From positions 2,232,001 through 2,296,000 of the forward strand of contig OZ220477.1 of the NCBI GenBank assembly GCA_965116015.1: DNA of 64,000 bases, written 5' to 3'. The stretch comes from S5-327 sp965116015 (GTDB lineage: Bacteria > Chloroflexota > Dehalococcoidia > Lucifugimonadales > Australimonadaceae). A program made the translations under genes and the position numbers. Below are positions 1 through 9,177 of this stretch, one piece after another. Under the pieces are notes generated by a model that saw only the letters and a list, made by a program, of their open reading frames with translations, was not told the DNA's origin and did no database searches. Each line of letters opens with the position of its first letter. The first letter of the stretch is position 1.

Positions 1-1
1 A

Positions 2-1477
2 GCGGCTATCGCGACTATGGCTGTGATGTCCGCGGCGGGCGTTGTCTACGCCAGGACGAGGCGGCACACTATCGAGGATTTCATCTCTGCGCGGGGCTCG
101 ACGGGGGGTCTTGCGGCGATGGCGACGACGGCGGCCTCTGTGATGGGGGTGTGGATTCTGTTTGCGCCGGCTGAGACGGGCGCAGACGTGGGGCTCGCGG
201 CGGTGATCGGCTACGGGGTTGGGCAGGCTGCGCCCATCGCGGCGTTCATTGTTCTGGGCCCGCGTATGCGGAAGCTTGCTCCCAACGGCCATTCGCTGAG
301 CGAGTTCGCGCTCCAGCGGTACGGGGCTCCGATGTTCCGCCTTACCCTTTGCGTCGTTCTCCTTTATATGTTCCTGCTGCTGGCGGCGGAGATGGGAGCG
401 ATCGCTCGGGCGGTGGATCTCGTCGCGGATGTTCCGCTTCAGCTCACACTGGTTCTTGTCGGGGCGGCGACGCTCGGGTACACCGTGTACGGCGGGCTTC
501 GCGCGTCGATCTTCACGGACAAGATTCAGTTCGCGGCCATCATTCCGCTTATCCTCATCCTGCTCGTAGCCGCGCTCGTCGATCTTGGGGGGTGGAGCCT
601 GGCTTTCGACAGGGTTCGCGATGTTGATCCGGACTTGCTCGACCTGGGGAACGCGGGGGGAATCGAGTTCGGGATCACGCTCATCATCGCTATTCTCGCC
701 GCCGACATCTTCAACCAGGGATTCTGGCAGCGGGTGTATGCGGCGAAGACCGACGGGGACGTCCGCCGTGGGTTCCTGGCGGCGGGCGCGCTTATGATTC
801 CCGTTATCGTGGGCGTTGGGTTGTTCGGCGTCTGGGCCGCCGGGCTTGGCGTGGTGGACGACGATCGGCCCGCCGCCATCGCGCTGTTCACGCTGGCGAT
901 GGACGTTCTGCCCGGGTGGGCGCTGGTCGCGCTGACGGCGCTTGCGCTGATGCTGGTGATGAGCAGTATGGATACGCTCCTCAACGGTATGGCGAGCGTG
1001 TTCGCGACCGATCTCTCCCGCTTGCGTCCGGGGGTGGGGATGCTTGCCTCTACGCGGCTCATCACGGGGCTCATCATCGTTCCGGCGGCCATCGTGGGGT
1101 TTCTGTTCGACAGCGTGCTTTATCTCTTCTTCATCGCCGACCTTGCGTGCGCCGGCGCGGTTGTTCCGGTGTTCTCCGGAATGTGGTCGCGGCGGCTCTC
1201 CTCGCGGGGAGCGATGACCGCGTCGTTCTCGGGGATCGCGGCGGGGGCGCTCTTCTTCCCTACGCGCTCGTTTGAGGGGTGGTGGACGTGGGATGCGCTC
1301 ACGAACGCGTGGGGGCTGCTGGAGTCCGGCAATCTGCTGGCGAGCTTCCTTGCGGCGGTTGTTGTCTCTTCGGTTGTCGCGGGGCTGTTCGTTCTGGCGG
1401 CGCGGCGGCGGGGCGGGGCGGAGTTCGATCTCGAATCGCTCTCCGCTGAGATACGCCGGCTGGAGAGCGGAGCATGA
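2..1477 (+). CDS. Sodium:solute symporter (SSS family), 5'-truncated by window edge
   Basis: Integral membrane Na+-coupled symporter, about 490 residues visible. The reading frame is open back to base 2 and the first residues already look like the end of the first membrane helix, so the true start probably lies left of the window; the first internal ATG is at 17. Hydrophobic segments recur along the whole length, as in the 12-13-helix SLC5/SSS fold, with an early charged loop (RRHTIEDF) typical of the family. The stop overlaps the tenA start (ATGA), so it is co-translated with tenA and thiD. That context suggests a thiamin-precursor substrate, comparable in idea to the predicted ThiV transporter. 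Substrate assignment is inference; family assignment is firm. Confidence 0.85.
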   Translation, partial: AAIATMAVMSAAGVVYARTRRHTIEDFISARGSTGGLAAMATTAASVMGVWILFAPAETGADVGLAAVIGYGVGQAAPIAAFIVLGPRMRKLAPNGHSLSEFALQRYGAPMFRLTLCVVLLYMFLLLAAEMGAIARAVDLVADVPLQLTLVLVGAATLGYTVYGGLRASIFTDKIQFAAIIPLILILLVAALVDLGGWSLAFDRVRDVDPDLLDLGNAGGIEFGITLIIAILAADIFNQGFWQRVYAAKTDGDVRRGFLAAGALMIPVIVGVGLFGVWAAGLGVVDDDRPAAIALFTLAMDVLPGWALVALTALALMLVMSSMDTLLNGMASVFATDLSRLRPGVGMLASTRLITGLIIVPAAIVGFLFDSVLYLFFIADLACAGAVVPVFSGMWSRRLSSRGAMTASFSGIAAGALFFPTRSFEGWWTWDALTNAWGLLESGNLLASFLAAVVVSSVVAGLFVLAARRRGGAEFDLESLSAEIRRLESGA

Positions 1478-2151
1478 CGCCGGAGCAGCCTTTCACGCAG
1501 CGGTTGCGCGCGGCGGCGGCGGACGCGTGGCGGGCGCAGCGCGATAGCGCGTTCATAAGGGGGATCGGCGACGGGTCGCTCGATGTCGGGCGCTTTCAGC
1601 ACTGGGTGCGTCAGGATTACCGCTTTCTGATCGAGTATGCGCGGGCGCTGGCGACCGCCGCCGCCCGGGCGCCCGATCTTGCGACGATGACGAAGCTTGC
1701 AGGGCTTGCGAACGAGACGCTGGCTACGGAGATGTCGCTTCACCGCTCCTACGCCGAGGAGTTCGGCATTGGGGCGGAGGAGCTCGAACGCGAGGAGATG
1801 GCTCCGACCTGCCGCGCCTACACGGACTTTCTCGTTCGGGTGGCGTCTACGGGGAGTTTTCCGGAGCTGGTGGGGGCTCTGCTGCCGTGTATGTGGGGGT
1901 TCGCCGAGCTTGGGATTGCGCTCGCGGCGGGGGAGCGTCCGGCGGATCCGCGTTACGCCGCCTGGATCGATATGTATGCGTCCGACGAGTTCGTCGAGCT
2001 TGCCGATTGGTGCAGGGGGCTGATGGACGAGGTTGCCGCTGGCCTCCCCGAGGCGGAGCTCGCCAGGGTGGAAGAGGCGTTCGTAACCAGCAGCCGCTAC
2101 GAGTTGTTGTTCTGGGAGATGGCATGGAACAGGGAGCAGTGGCCGGTATGA
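1474..2151 (+). CDS. tenA: TenA/THI-4 family aminopyrimidine hydrolase (thiaminase II-like)
   Basis: 225 residues, the usual TenA size. TenA proteins hydrolyse aminopyrimidine breakdown products of thiamin to HMP for re-use. The all-helical pattern is visible, with the conserved Cys in LLPCMWGFAELG (about residue 139) in the position of the family's nucleophile, and a C-terminal Glu-rich helix. The ATG at 1474 overlaps the symporter stop by four bases and its own stop overlaps thiD, so the three genes form a tightly coupled operon. Cytoplasmic enzyme. Confidence 0.9.
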   Translation: MTPEQPFTQRLRAAAADAWRAQRDSAFIRGIGDGSLDVGRFQHWVRQDYRFLIEYARALATAAARAPDLATMTKLAGLANETLATEMSLHRSYAEEFGIGAEELEREEMAPTCRAYTDFLVRVASTGSFPELVGALLPCMWGFAELGIALAAGERPADPRYAAWIDMYASDEFVELADWCRGLMDEVAAGLPEAELARVEEAFVTSSRYELLFWEMAWNREQWPV

Positions 2152-2951
2152 GAGCGCCGCGCCGGCCGGTGGCGCTGACGATCGCGGGCTCGGACTCTGG
2201 GGGAGGAGCGGGCATTCAGGCCGACCTCAAAACGTTCGCGGCGTTCGAGGTTTACGGGGCGAGCGCGGTTACGGCGGTGACGGCGCAGAACACGCTTGGG
2301 GTGTCTGGCGTCCACGAGACGCCTGTTGATCTGGTCGGCGGGCAGATCGACGCTGTGGCGTCGGACTTGGGGGTTGACGCGGCCAAGACGGGGATGCTCT
2401 CCAGCTCCGGCATCATTGAGGTTGTGGCGGAGCGCGTACGCGCGCGGGGAATCGGCAAGCTTGTTGTCGATCCGGTGATGGTCGCGAAGGGGGGAGACCG
2501 GCTCTTGCGCGAGGATGCGGCGCAGGCGTTGTCGTCGCTGCTTCTGCCGCTGGCTCTGGTCGCGACGCCGAACGCGGACGAGGCGTCCGCGCTGTCCGGA
2601 CGTCCGGTGGAGACGCTGCGGCAGGCTCGCGACGCGGCGCGGGCGATCCACGCGCTCGGCTGCCGCTACGTTGTTGTAACGGGAGGCCACTTCGGGGACG
2701 ACGCGGTGGATGTGCTGTTCGACGGCTCCGCCATCGTTGAGTTTCCCGCCAAGCGCATCGCCACGTCGAGCACGCACGGCACGGGGTGCACGTACTCGTC
2801 CGCTATTGCGGCGTGCCTGGCGAGGGGCGAGACTGTGGAGAGGGCTGTTGGGCTGGCGAAGATGTATGTGAGCGAGGCGATCGCTTCCGCTTTCCCGGTC
2901 GGAGGGGGGCATGGGCCGCTCAACCACTTTCATCGGTGGTGGAATTCCTAG
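2148..2951 (+). CDS. thiD: Hydroxymethylpyrimidine / HMP-phosphate kinase
   Basis: 267 residues. Ribokinase-fold kinase that phosphorylates HMP and then HMP-P to HMP-PP for thiamin synthesis. Seen: N-terminal GSDSGGGAGIQADLK substrate motif, VVDPVMVAKGG in the middle, and the C-terminal anion-hole sequence THGTGCTYSSA. Start chosen at ATG 2148, which overlaps the tenA stop (ATGA) and matches the family N-terminus; the frame is open further upstream only because of high GC. With TenA it makes a salvage route from degraded thiamin to HMP-PP. Confidence 0.93.
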   Translation: MRAPRRPVALTIAGSDSGGGAGIQADLKTFAAFEVYGASAVTAVTAQNTLGVSGVHETPVDLVGGQIDAVASDLGVDAAKTGMLSSSGIIEVVAERVRARGIGKLVVDPVMVAKGGDRLLREDAAQALSSLLLPLALVATPNADEASALSGRPVETLRQARDAARAIHALGCRYVVVTGGHFGDDAVDVLFDGSAIVEFPAKRIATSSTHGTGCTYSSAIAACLARGETVERAVGLAKMYVSEAIASAFPVGGGHGPLNHFHRWWNS

Positions 2952-3032
2952 CCGTTGTCTGCTATAGTCGCGCCGCTAGCCGCTATCTGTAAGCTGGCGG
3001 CTGCCGCCAACACATAATCTGGAGGCTCTGAG

Positions 3033-3326
3033 GTGGCTACACTACGAAAGGCTGATCTTGCCGTAAAGGTGGCGGAGGAGCTCGAAGGTCCCCGCAGTTT
3101 GGGGGACAAAGCTCTGAATGCTGTTCTCAGCAGCATCGTCGCGGCGCTCGCGAACGGCGACAAGGTCGTCATTACGGGGTTCGGGTCGTTCGAGACGCGG
3201 GACGTGAAGGAGCGCCAGGTGCGGGCGATTCGGGGACGTCAGGCGGGGGAGCTCATGACGGTGCCGGCCCATAAGCGGGTGGCGTTCTCTCCGGGCTCCG
3301 AACTTTCCGCCGCCGCTGGCAAGTAA
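3033..3326 (+). CDS. hup: HU-family DNA-binding protein
   Basis: 97 residues beginning with GTG; GGAGG at 3021-3025 lies 7 bases upstream. HU/IHF proteins are small dimeric nucleoid proteins that bend DNA. The core GFGSFETRDVKERQVR followed by RGRQAGE and a basic VPAHKRVAFSPG arm matches the beta-arm and C-terminal helix of HU. It stands alone, with a TATAGT -10-like box at 2963-2968 in the short gap after thiD but no convincing -35. Confidence 0.93.
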   Translation: MATLRKADLAVKVAEELEGPRSLGDKALNAVLSSIVAALANGDKVVITGFGSFETRDVKERQVRAIRGRQAGELMTVPAHKRVAFSPGSELSAAAGK

Positions 3327-3424
3327 GAACCGCCAGTAGGAACCAGCAAGGGGGGTCGCGCCTCGAAGAGGGGCGGGTCAGCGGCCCGTTCTGCGCTCCG
3401 GCGCCGTTCGGCTACCATACGCCT

Positions 3425-4540
3425 ATGGATGGCCAACGATTCATCGCGCTGGTGGACCTCGACGCTTTCTACGCCTCGGTTGAGGAGGTCGAAGATTCCA
3501 GTCTCGTGGGGAGGCCGCTGCTCATCGGCGGCAGCCCGGCGTCGCGCGGCGTTGTCGCTACGGCGTCGTACGCCGCGCGCAAGCGCGGCTGCCGTTCGGG
3601 GATGCCGATGTCGCAGGCTGTTCGTCTGTGCCCGGACGCGATCGTGAGGTCGCCCCGCTTTCATCTCTACCGCGACTACTCGGGCAAGGTGATGGAGATT
3701 CTGCGCCGGGAGTCGGAGCTCGTGCAGCAGATGTCGATCGATGAGGCGTACGTCGATCTGACCTCGGCTGCCGGGTCGATAGAGGAGGCGGGGGGTCTTG
3801 CGCGCCGTATGCGGGGGCGCATACGGGCGGAGGCGGGTTTGCCGTGCTCGGTGGGTCTTGCGGGGAACAGGATGGTGGCGAAAATCGCGTGCGAGACGGG
3901 CAAGCCATCCGGGTTCGTAGTTGTGCGTCCGGGTGAGGAGGGGCGTTTTCTGGCCGGGCTGGATGTGCGTTCGCTGCCCGGGGTTGGGCCGTCTGCGGCC
4001 CGGCGGCTGAACGCGCACGGGTTTGAGAGGCTTGGGCAGGTTGCGGAGGCTCCGCCGGCGGCGCTGATAGCGGCGCTCGGGCCGTGGGGGGCTGCGCTCG
4101 CGCGGCGCGCCCGGGGGGAGGATCACTCGCCTGTTACGACCGAGCGCGAGACGAAGTCGATCAGCTCGGAGGAGACGTTCGCGGAGGATGTGGCGGAGCG
4201 CGGGGTTCTTGCCGCCGAGCTTGGTTCGATGGCGGGCAGGGTCGCTCGCTCGCTCGACCGGCACGGTCTTGTGGGGCGGACGGTTACGGTCAAGCTGCGC
4301 TACTCGGATTTCACCACGCTGACGCGGTCGTCGAGCCGGGAGAGCGCGACGTCTCACTCGGATGCGATACTGGGGGAGGCGCTGCGCTTGCTCGACGCTA
4401 ATTGGGTTGAGGGGGAGCCTGTTCGGCTGATAGGAGTTGGGGTGAGCAATCTTCGGCCTGTGCAGGCGGCGGGGCAGTTTCGTATGGACGCGCTCATCGA
4501 GGCTGTGGGGGCGAGAGGTTCGGCGGGCTCCGGGGTGTGA
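3425..4540 (+). CDS. dinB: DNA polymerase IV (Y family)
   Basis: 371 residues. Error-prone translesion polymerase. Catalytic carboxylates are visible: the DLDAFYASVEE motif (Asp11) and SIDEAYVDLT (Asp106-Glu107). The thumb helix-hairpin-helix (SLPGVGPSAARRLNAHGF) and a C-terminal little-finger region follow. There is no obvious C-terminal beta-clamp motif beyond the last glycine-rich residues. No LexA-type operator was recognised upstream. Confidence 0.93.
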   Translation: MDGQRFIALVDLDAFYASVEEVEDSSLVGRPLLIGGSPASRGVVATASYAARKRGCRSGMPMSQAVRLCPDAIVRSPRFHLYRDYSGKVMEILRRESELVQQMSIDEAYVDLTSAAGSIEEAGGLARRMRGRIRAEAGLPCSVGLAGNRMVAKIACETGKPSGFVVVRPGEEGRFLAGLDVRSLPGVGPSAARRLNAHGFERLGQVAEAPPAALIAALGPWGAALARRARGEDHSPVTTERETKSISSEETFAEDVAERGVLAAELGSMAGRVARSLDRHGLVGRTVTVKLRYSDFTTLTRSSSRESATSHSDAILGEALRLLDANWVEGEPVRLIGVGVSNLRPVQAAGQFRMDALIEAVGARGSAGSGV

Positions 4541-4544
4541 GGGG

Positions 4545-5516
4545 ATGTTGCTGATCAGCGAGGATGAGGTTCGCCGACTTCTGCCGATGGTGGAGTGCGT
4601 GGACGCGCTCGAGGGGGCGTTCGCGGAGTGGGCGCGAGGGACGGTGTCGAATGCTCCGCGCTACCGGTTGCCGCTGATGCGGGGATCGCAGCAGGTGATG
4701 GCCGGGATGTCGCACGAGATCGGGGCCGCCGGTTTGAAGACGTATGTGTCGGGCGCGGGGGGAGGCAGCCGTATGGTTGCGCTGCTGTTCGGCGCCGACG
4801 ATGGGGAGCCGCTTGCGGTAATCGCCGCGAACGCGCTGGGGCAGATCCGGACGGGAGCGGCAAGCGGGGTTGCGACGCGCCATATGGCGCGGGAGGATGC
4901 GCGGAGCGTGGGCGTTATCGGCAGCGGGAGGCAGGCGGAGACGCAGCTGGCGGCGATGTGCGCGGTGCGTCCGATCGAGCGCGCGCTCGTTTACAGCCGG
5001 ACATCTGAGCGGAGGGAGGCGTTCGCCGAGCGGATGACCGCGTTGCTGGGGATCGACGCGCGGGCGGTTGGCTCCGCGCGAGAGGCGGTGGAGGAGGCGG
5101 ACATCGTTTGCGCGATCACGAACTCGCGGGAGCCTGTGTTCGAGGGAGGTTCGCTGCGCTCCGGCGCTCACGTGAACGCGGCGGGGAGCAACCACTGGAT
5201 GCGGCGCGAGATCGACGAGGCGACGATTCGGCGCAGCGCGCTCATCGTGGCGGACGATGTGGAGGACGCGAAGATCGAGTGCGGGGAGCTCATCTGGGCG
5301 GCGGAGCGCCGCGTGTTCCGGTGGGAGCAGGCGGTTGACTTGAAGGATGTGGTTAGCGGGCGCGTCCGGGGCCGTCCGTCTTCTGACTCGATTACACTGT
5401 TCGAGTCGCAAGGGCTTGCGATAGAGGACGTTGCGGCGGGGATGGTTGTGTATCGCAAGGCTGTCGCCGCGGGGCTTGGGCGGCGAGTGGATCTGTGGGG
5501 GGCTGCGGAGGAGTAG
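4545..5516 (+). CDS. Ornithine cyclodeaminase / mu-crystallin family protein
   Basis: 323 residues. NAD(P)-dependent family that includes ornithine cyclodeaminase, alanine dehydrogenase and ketimine reductases. Seen: LGQIRTGAASGVATRHMA substrate region, Rossmann glycine motif VGVIGSGRQAETQ, and the loop GSNHWMRREIDE near the nicotinamide site. The ATG follows the dinB stop by four bases, so the two may be co-transcribed. The exact substrate cannot be told from sequence; several family members are not true ornithine cyclodeaminases. Confidence 0.85.
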   Translation: MLLISEDEVRRLLPMVECVDALEGAFAEWARGTVSNAPRYRLPLMRGSQQVMAGMSHEIGAAGLKTYVSGAGGGSRMVALLFGADDGEPLAVIAANALGQIRTGAASGVATRHMAREDARSVGVIGSGRQAETQLAAMCAVRPIERALVYSRTSERREAFAERMTALLGIDARAVGSAREAVEEADIVCAITNSREPVFEGGSLRSGAHVNAAGSNHWMRREIDEATIRRSALIVADDVEDAKIECGELIWAAERRVFRWEQAVDLKDVVSGRVRGRPSSDSITLFESQGLAIEDVAAGMVVYRKAVAAGLGRRVDLWGAAEE

Positions 5517-5536
5517 GGGAGAGGGCTGTTCGAGTT

Positions 5537-5848
5537 ATGGCCGAGGCGAAGTATGAGCCGGAATCTATCGACATCACGCCCGACGGGCTGCACATCGTGT
5601 GGAAGGACGGGGTGGAGTCGCTGCTGCCGCACCGTTACTTGCGGGGGCATTGCGGGTGCGCGCAGTGCGTGGACGAGATTACGCACGTCCGGCGCGTTGG
5701 GGTTGACGACGCGCCGCTGGACGTAGCCGTCGAGGCGTATCTGGAGGTTGGGCGCTACGCGGTGGGGCTGCTGTTCAGCGACCTGCACGAGACTGGGATC
5801 TTCCCGTTCAGGCAGCTGCGCGGTATGTCGGAGCAGTCTGCAGGGTGA
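5537..5848 (+). CDS. DUF971 (GBBH-like N-terminal) domain protein
   Basis: 103 residues. A single small domain of the DUF971 family, related to the N-terminal domain of gamma-butyrobetaine hydroxylase. It contains the family motif around RGHCGCAQCVDE, whose Cys-x-Cys-x2-Cys cluster may bind a metal. It ends with the characteristic LFSDLHETGIFPF segment. Start placed at ATG 5537; the open frame upstream runs into the preceding gene and lacks family similarity. Members are often found near Fe-S biogenesis genes, but no such neighbour is present here, so no function is assigned. Confidence 0.8.
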   Translation: MAEAKYEPESIDITPDGLHIVWKDGVESLLPHRYLRGHCGCAQCVDEITHVRRVGVDDAPLDVAVEAYLEVGRYAVGLLFSDLHETGIFPFRQLRGMSEQSAG

Positions 5849-5956
5849 TCCGGCTGGCGGGGAGGGCTCTGCTACACTACGCTTGGCCGCCGCTAGGCGG
5901 CCAGTTCGCGCGAGGGGATTGCGGGAGATGCAGTGGGGAATTGCGAGGGGATGCGG

Positions 5957-6280
5957 ATGACTGAACAGGCAGCACAGCGTCTCTCCGCCGCGGAGGTTCG
6001 TCAGGTTGCGGCGCTCTGCCACATTGCGCTCACCGACGAGGAGGTCGAGCGTCTCCGGGAGGAGATGGCGAAACTCCTCGGGGAGGTGAGGGTTCTGCGG
6101 AGCATCGATACGGCTGGCGTCGAGCCTACCGGTCACGCTGTCGCCGACATCCACACGGTGATGCGGGCTGACGAGCCGCGGGCGCCCCTGGATCGGGAGG
6201 ACGCGCTCGCCAATGCTCCGCGGCGCGAGGGGGATTTCTTCCGCGTGCGAGCGGTGATGGAAGATTCGGACGAGTCGTAG
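5957..6280 (+). CDS. gatC: Aspartyl/glutamyl-tRNA amidotransferase subunit C
   Basis: 107 residues. Small linker subunit of the GatCAB complex that amidates Glu-tRNAGln or Asp-tRNAAsn. Typical features: N-terminal helix EVRQVAALCHIALTDEEVE, central REEMAKLLGEVRVL, and a C-terminal extended strand ending in EGDFFRVRAV. ATG 5957 is preferred over upstream ATG 5951 and GTG 5933 because GCGAGGGG (5943-5950) is properly spaced. gatA begins one base after its stop. Confidence 0.92.
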   Translation: MTEQAAQRLSAAEVRQVAALCHIALTDEEVERLREEMAKLLGEVRVLRSIDTAGVEPTGHAVADIHTVMRADEPRAPLDREDALANAPRREGDFFRVRAVMEDSDES

Positions 6281-6281
6281 C

Positions 6282-7757
6282 GTGCCGGAGATTCACTACC
6301 TGACCGCTGCGGAGATGGCGAAAGCTCTTCGCTCGCGGGAGATTTCCGCCGTCGAGCTGGCGGACGCGCATCTGCGGCGCATCGCCCGCATCGATCCGGA
6401 GGTTGGCGCGTATCTCGCGGTTACGCCGGAGCTTGCGCGAGAGCAGGCCGAGAGAGCCGACGCTCGCATCGCTCAGGGCGACGCCGCTCCGCTCGCCGGC
6501 GTTCCGATGCAGCTGAAGGACAACCTGTCGACTCGGGGGGCGCCGACGACGTGCGCGTCTGCGATGCTCGCCGGCTACTGTCCGCCGTACGACGCGGCGG
6601 TCGCGACGGCTTTGGCGGATGCGGGGGCAGCGCTGCTCGGCAAGGGCAATATGGACGAGTTCGCGATGGGGTCGTCGAATGAGACTTCCGCGTTCAAGCC
6701 GGCGCGGAATCCGTGGGATCTGTCGCGCGTTCCCGGCGGGTCGAGCGGCGGCCCTGCGGCGGCGGTGGCGGCTGGTCTGGCGCCCTTTGCTTTGGGCTCC
6801 GACACTGGCGGCTCCATCCGGCAGCCTGCGGCGCTGTGCGGCGTCGTTGGGCTTAAGCCGACCTATGGCCTGGTGTCGCGGTACGGGCTCATCGCTTTCG
6901 CGTCCTCGCTGGATCAGATCGGCCCTCTGACGCGGTCGGTTGAGGACGCCGCTCTCGCGCTCAACGTTATTGCGGGACACGATCCGCGTGATTCGACGAG
7001 CATTCCGGGCGCTGCGCCCGATTATCGCGATGGGCTTGAGGCTGGCGTGAAGGGGTTGCGCGTGGGCGTTGTTCCGGAGTACTTCGGCGACGGGATCGAC
7101 CCGTCGGTCGCGGCGGCGGTCAGGGCGGCGATCGCGGAGCTGGAGGGGCTCGGGGCCGAGATTACGGAGCGCTCGCTCCCCACATCCCGCGCCGCGCTTG
7201 CGGTCTACTACGTAATCGCGCCGTCGGAGTGCTCGGCGAACCTTGCGAGGTACGACGGCGTGAAGTACGGCTACTCGGACGAGGAGGCCGGCAGCATGTG
7301 GGCGGCGCTCGACGCTACGCGCCGGGCGGGGTTCGGAGAGGAAGTGCGCCGGCGGATTATGATCGGCACGTACGCGCTCTCCGCCGGCTACTACGACGCG
7401 TACTACAAGAAAGCGCAGCAGACGCGCACGCTCATCCGGCGGGAGTTCGACGCGGCGTTCCGGGATGTGGACGTTCTTGCGCTGCCTACGGCGCCGGGCG
7501 TTGCGTTCGAGATAGGGGGCATCGTGGACCCGCTTGTTATGCACGCGAACGACATCTGCACGATTCCGGCGAATATCGCTGGCATTCCGGGGATATCGGT
7601 TCCTTGCGGATTCGTGGATGGGCTTCCGGTGGGTCTTCAGCTGCTGGGGCCGCATCTCAGCGAGCGCGTCCTGCTCCGCGCCGGTTACGCGTACGAGCAG
7701 ACGACGAGTTGGAGCTCGCGTCATCCTGATCTGTCCGCGCTTGCGGCGGACGTCTAG
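6282..7757 (+). CDS. gatA: Aspartyl/glutamyl-tRNA amidotransferase subunit A
   Basis: 491 residues, normal GatA length. Amidase-signature enzyme that releases ammonia from glutamine for tRNA transamidation. Catalytic elements are visible: the Lys in GVPMQLKDNL, the Gly/Ser-rich PGGSSGGPAAAVAAG, and SDTGGSIRQPA with the cis-Ser and nucleophilic Ser. It starts with GTG one base after gatC, so translation is coupled. gatB is not in this window and must lie elsewhere for a working complex. Confidence 0.95.
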   Translation: MPEIHYLTAAEMAKALRSREISAVELADAHLRRIARIDPEVGAYLAVTPELAREQAERADARIAQGDAAPLAGVPMQLKDNLSTRGAPTTCASAMLAGYCPPYDAAVATALADAGAALLGKGNMDEFAMGSSNETSAFKPARNPWDLSRVPGGSSGGPAAAVAAGLAPFALGSDTGGSIRQPAALCGVVGLKPTYGLVSRYGLIAFASSLDQIGPLTRSVEDAALALNVIAGHDPRDSTSIPGAAPDYRDGLEAGVKGLRVGVVPEYFGDGIDPSVAAAVRAAIAELEGLGAEITERSLPTSRAALAVYYVIAPSECSANLARYDGVKYGYSDEEAGSMWAALDATRRAGFGEEVRRRIMIGTYALSAGYYDAYYKKAQQTRTLIRREFDAAFRDVDVLALPTAPGVAFEIGGIVDPLVMHANDICTIPANIAGIPGISVPCGFVDGLPVGLQLLGPHLSERVLLRAGYAYEQTTSWSSRHPDLSALAADV

Positions 7758-7951
7758 CCGCGCAGGGGGGGCGCCTGCGCCCTCGCGGTCTGTCGCGCGC
7801 AGCTCCGAACGGCGCGCCCGCGCGAGGGTGGAGTAGCGCCTGCTTCGCGGAGCCGTAGATGTAGATGGGTACGGCGCGCCCGCGCGAGGCGCGAGGGGAA
7901 GGCGCAGGTTGGAGGGGGGTCTGGGGTTTGTGAAATCGGGCACAATGAGGT
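7758..7951. repeat. GC-rich spacer with a terminator-like stem and a 17-20 bp direct repeat
   Basis: Immediately after gatA a 7-bp stem (7760-7766 with 7774-7780) could act in termination, but no T-run follows. Two copies of the GC-rich word ACGGCGCGCCCGCGCGAGG start at 7809 and 7871, 62 bases apart. A similar GGCGCGCCCGC word forms the arm of the hairpin at 56098-56137. No coding potential was recognised here. Confidence 0.5.
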
Positions 7952-7980
7952 TTGACGTTCGGTCGGCGCGGCGCTAGAGT
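7952..7980 (+). promoter_or_regulatory. Predicted sigma-70-type promoter for guaB3
   Basis: TTGACG at 7952-7957 and TAGAGT at 7975-7980 are separated by exactly 17 bases. A transcript would begin near 7987, about 30 bases before the chosen start codon of the IMP dehydrogenase-like gene, leaving room for its GGGAGG ribosome-binding site. Confidence 0.65.
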
Positions 7981-8016
7981 TCGCCTAATATGCACAATCT
8001 CTTGGGAGGCCGCGCG

Positions 8017-9177
8017 ATGGCGCCACCAACGCTGCCAGGCGTCCGTGTACGTGAAATGCGCAGAACCTACGGGTTCGAGGAAGTCGCCATCGTTCCCGGC
8101 GATGTGACTACGAATCCGGAGCTCTCGGCGACGAACTTCAGGATCGGGCCGCACGAGTTCGCGATTCCCATTTTGGCGTCTGCGATGGACGCTATCGTCG
8201 ATCCGCGATTCGCGGGGCTTATGGCAAGGGCTGGCGGCCTCGGGGTGATGAACATCGAGGGGTTGTATTGCCGGTACGAGGATCCGACGGACGCGCTGCG
8301 GGCGATAGCGTCGGCTCCCCGCGAGAGCGTTACCGAGGTTCTCCAGCGCGTGTACGCGTCGCCGTTCAGGGAGGAGCTCGTTGCGCGGCGGGTGCAGGAG
8401 ACCAAGGCCGCTGGAGCGGTCGCGGCGGTTTCGATCACGCCGCAGAACGCGAAACGCATCGCTCCGCTTGCGGTCGAGGCGGGGGCGGACATCATTGTGG
8501 TGCAGTCGACGGTGACGACGGCCCGGCATATCTCGAACAGCTTCTCGGGTTTGCGTTTGAACGAGCTGACCCGGCAGATCGGCGTTCCGATGCTGGTGGG
8601 GAACACGGTGACGGCGAGCGCGTCGATGGAGCTGATGGAGCAGGGGGTGGACGGCGTGCTGGTGGGGGTTGGCCCCGGGGCGGCGTGCACGACGCGGGAT
8701 GTTACGGGGGTGGGCGTGCCGCAGGTTTCGGCGACGCTTGAGGTTGCGGCGGCGCGGGACGAGTTCTACGCGCGCACGGGAAAGTATGTGGTTGTGATTA
8801 CCGACGGGGGGATCCGCATTGGGGGCGACCTGTGCAAGGCGATCGCGGCGGGAGCCGACGCGGTGATGATCGGCACGCCGTTCGCGCAGACGGAGGAGGC
8901 TCCGGGTTCGGGCTACAACTGGGGGATGGCGAGTCCGCATCCGGCGTTGCCGCGCGGCGCACGGATACAGGTGGGGGCGCAGGCGAGCCTCGAGCAGGTG
9001 TTGTTCGGGCCGAGCCGCCGAACGGACGGGGCGCACAATCTTGTGGGGGCGCTGCAGATCTGTATGAGCATGGTGGGCGCGCAGACGATCGACGAGTTCC
9101 ACGAGAGGGCGGAGCTGGTTGTTGCGCCGACGATTGCGACGGAAGGGAAGATCTTCCAGCGCTCCGGGCAGATTTAG
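8017..9177 (+). CDS. guaB3: GuaB3-family IMP dehydrogenase-related protein
   Basis: 386 residues. TIM-barrel protein of the IMPDH/GMP reductase family, of the shorter class that lacks the two CBS domains of ordinary GuaB. Seen: ILASAMDAIVDPRFAGLMA near the N-terminus; the phosphate and cysteine loop GVGPGAACTTRDVTG with the active-site Cys; ITDGGIRIGGDLCKAIAAGA; and the C-terminal flap-like region. ATG 8017 is preferred to ATG 7990 because GGGAGG (8004-8009) sits 7 bases before it and the upstream ATG would leave almost no leader. It may act in guanine nucleotide synthesis or recycling; whether it is IMPDH or GMP reductase cannot be decided here. Confidence 0.85.
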   Translation: MAPPTLPGVRVREMRRTYGFEEVAIVPGDVTTNPELSATNFRIGPHEFAIPILASAMDAIVDPRFAGLMARAGGLGVMNIEGLYCRYEDPTDALRAIASAPRESVTEVLQRVYASPFREELVARRVQETKAAGAVAAVSITPQNAKRIAPLAVEAGADIIVVQSTVTTARHISNSFSGLRLNELTRQIGVPMLVGNTVTASASMELMEQGVDGVLVGVGPGAACTTRDVTGVGVPQVSATLEVAAARDEFYARTGKYVVVITDGGIRIGGDLCKAIAAGADAVMIGTPFAQTEEAPGSGYNWGMASPHPALPRGARIQVGAQASLEQVLFGPSRRTDGAHNLVGALQICMSMVGAQTIDEFHERAELVVAPTIATEGKIFQRSGQI

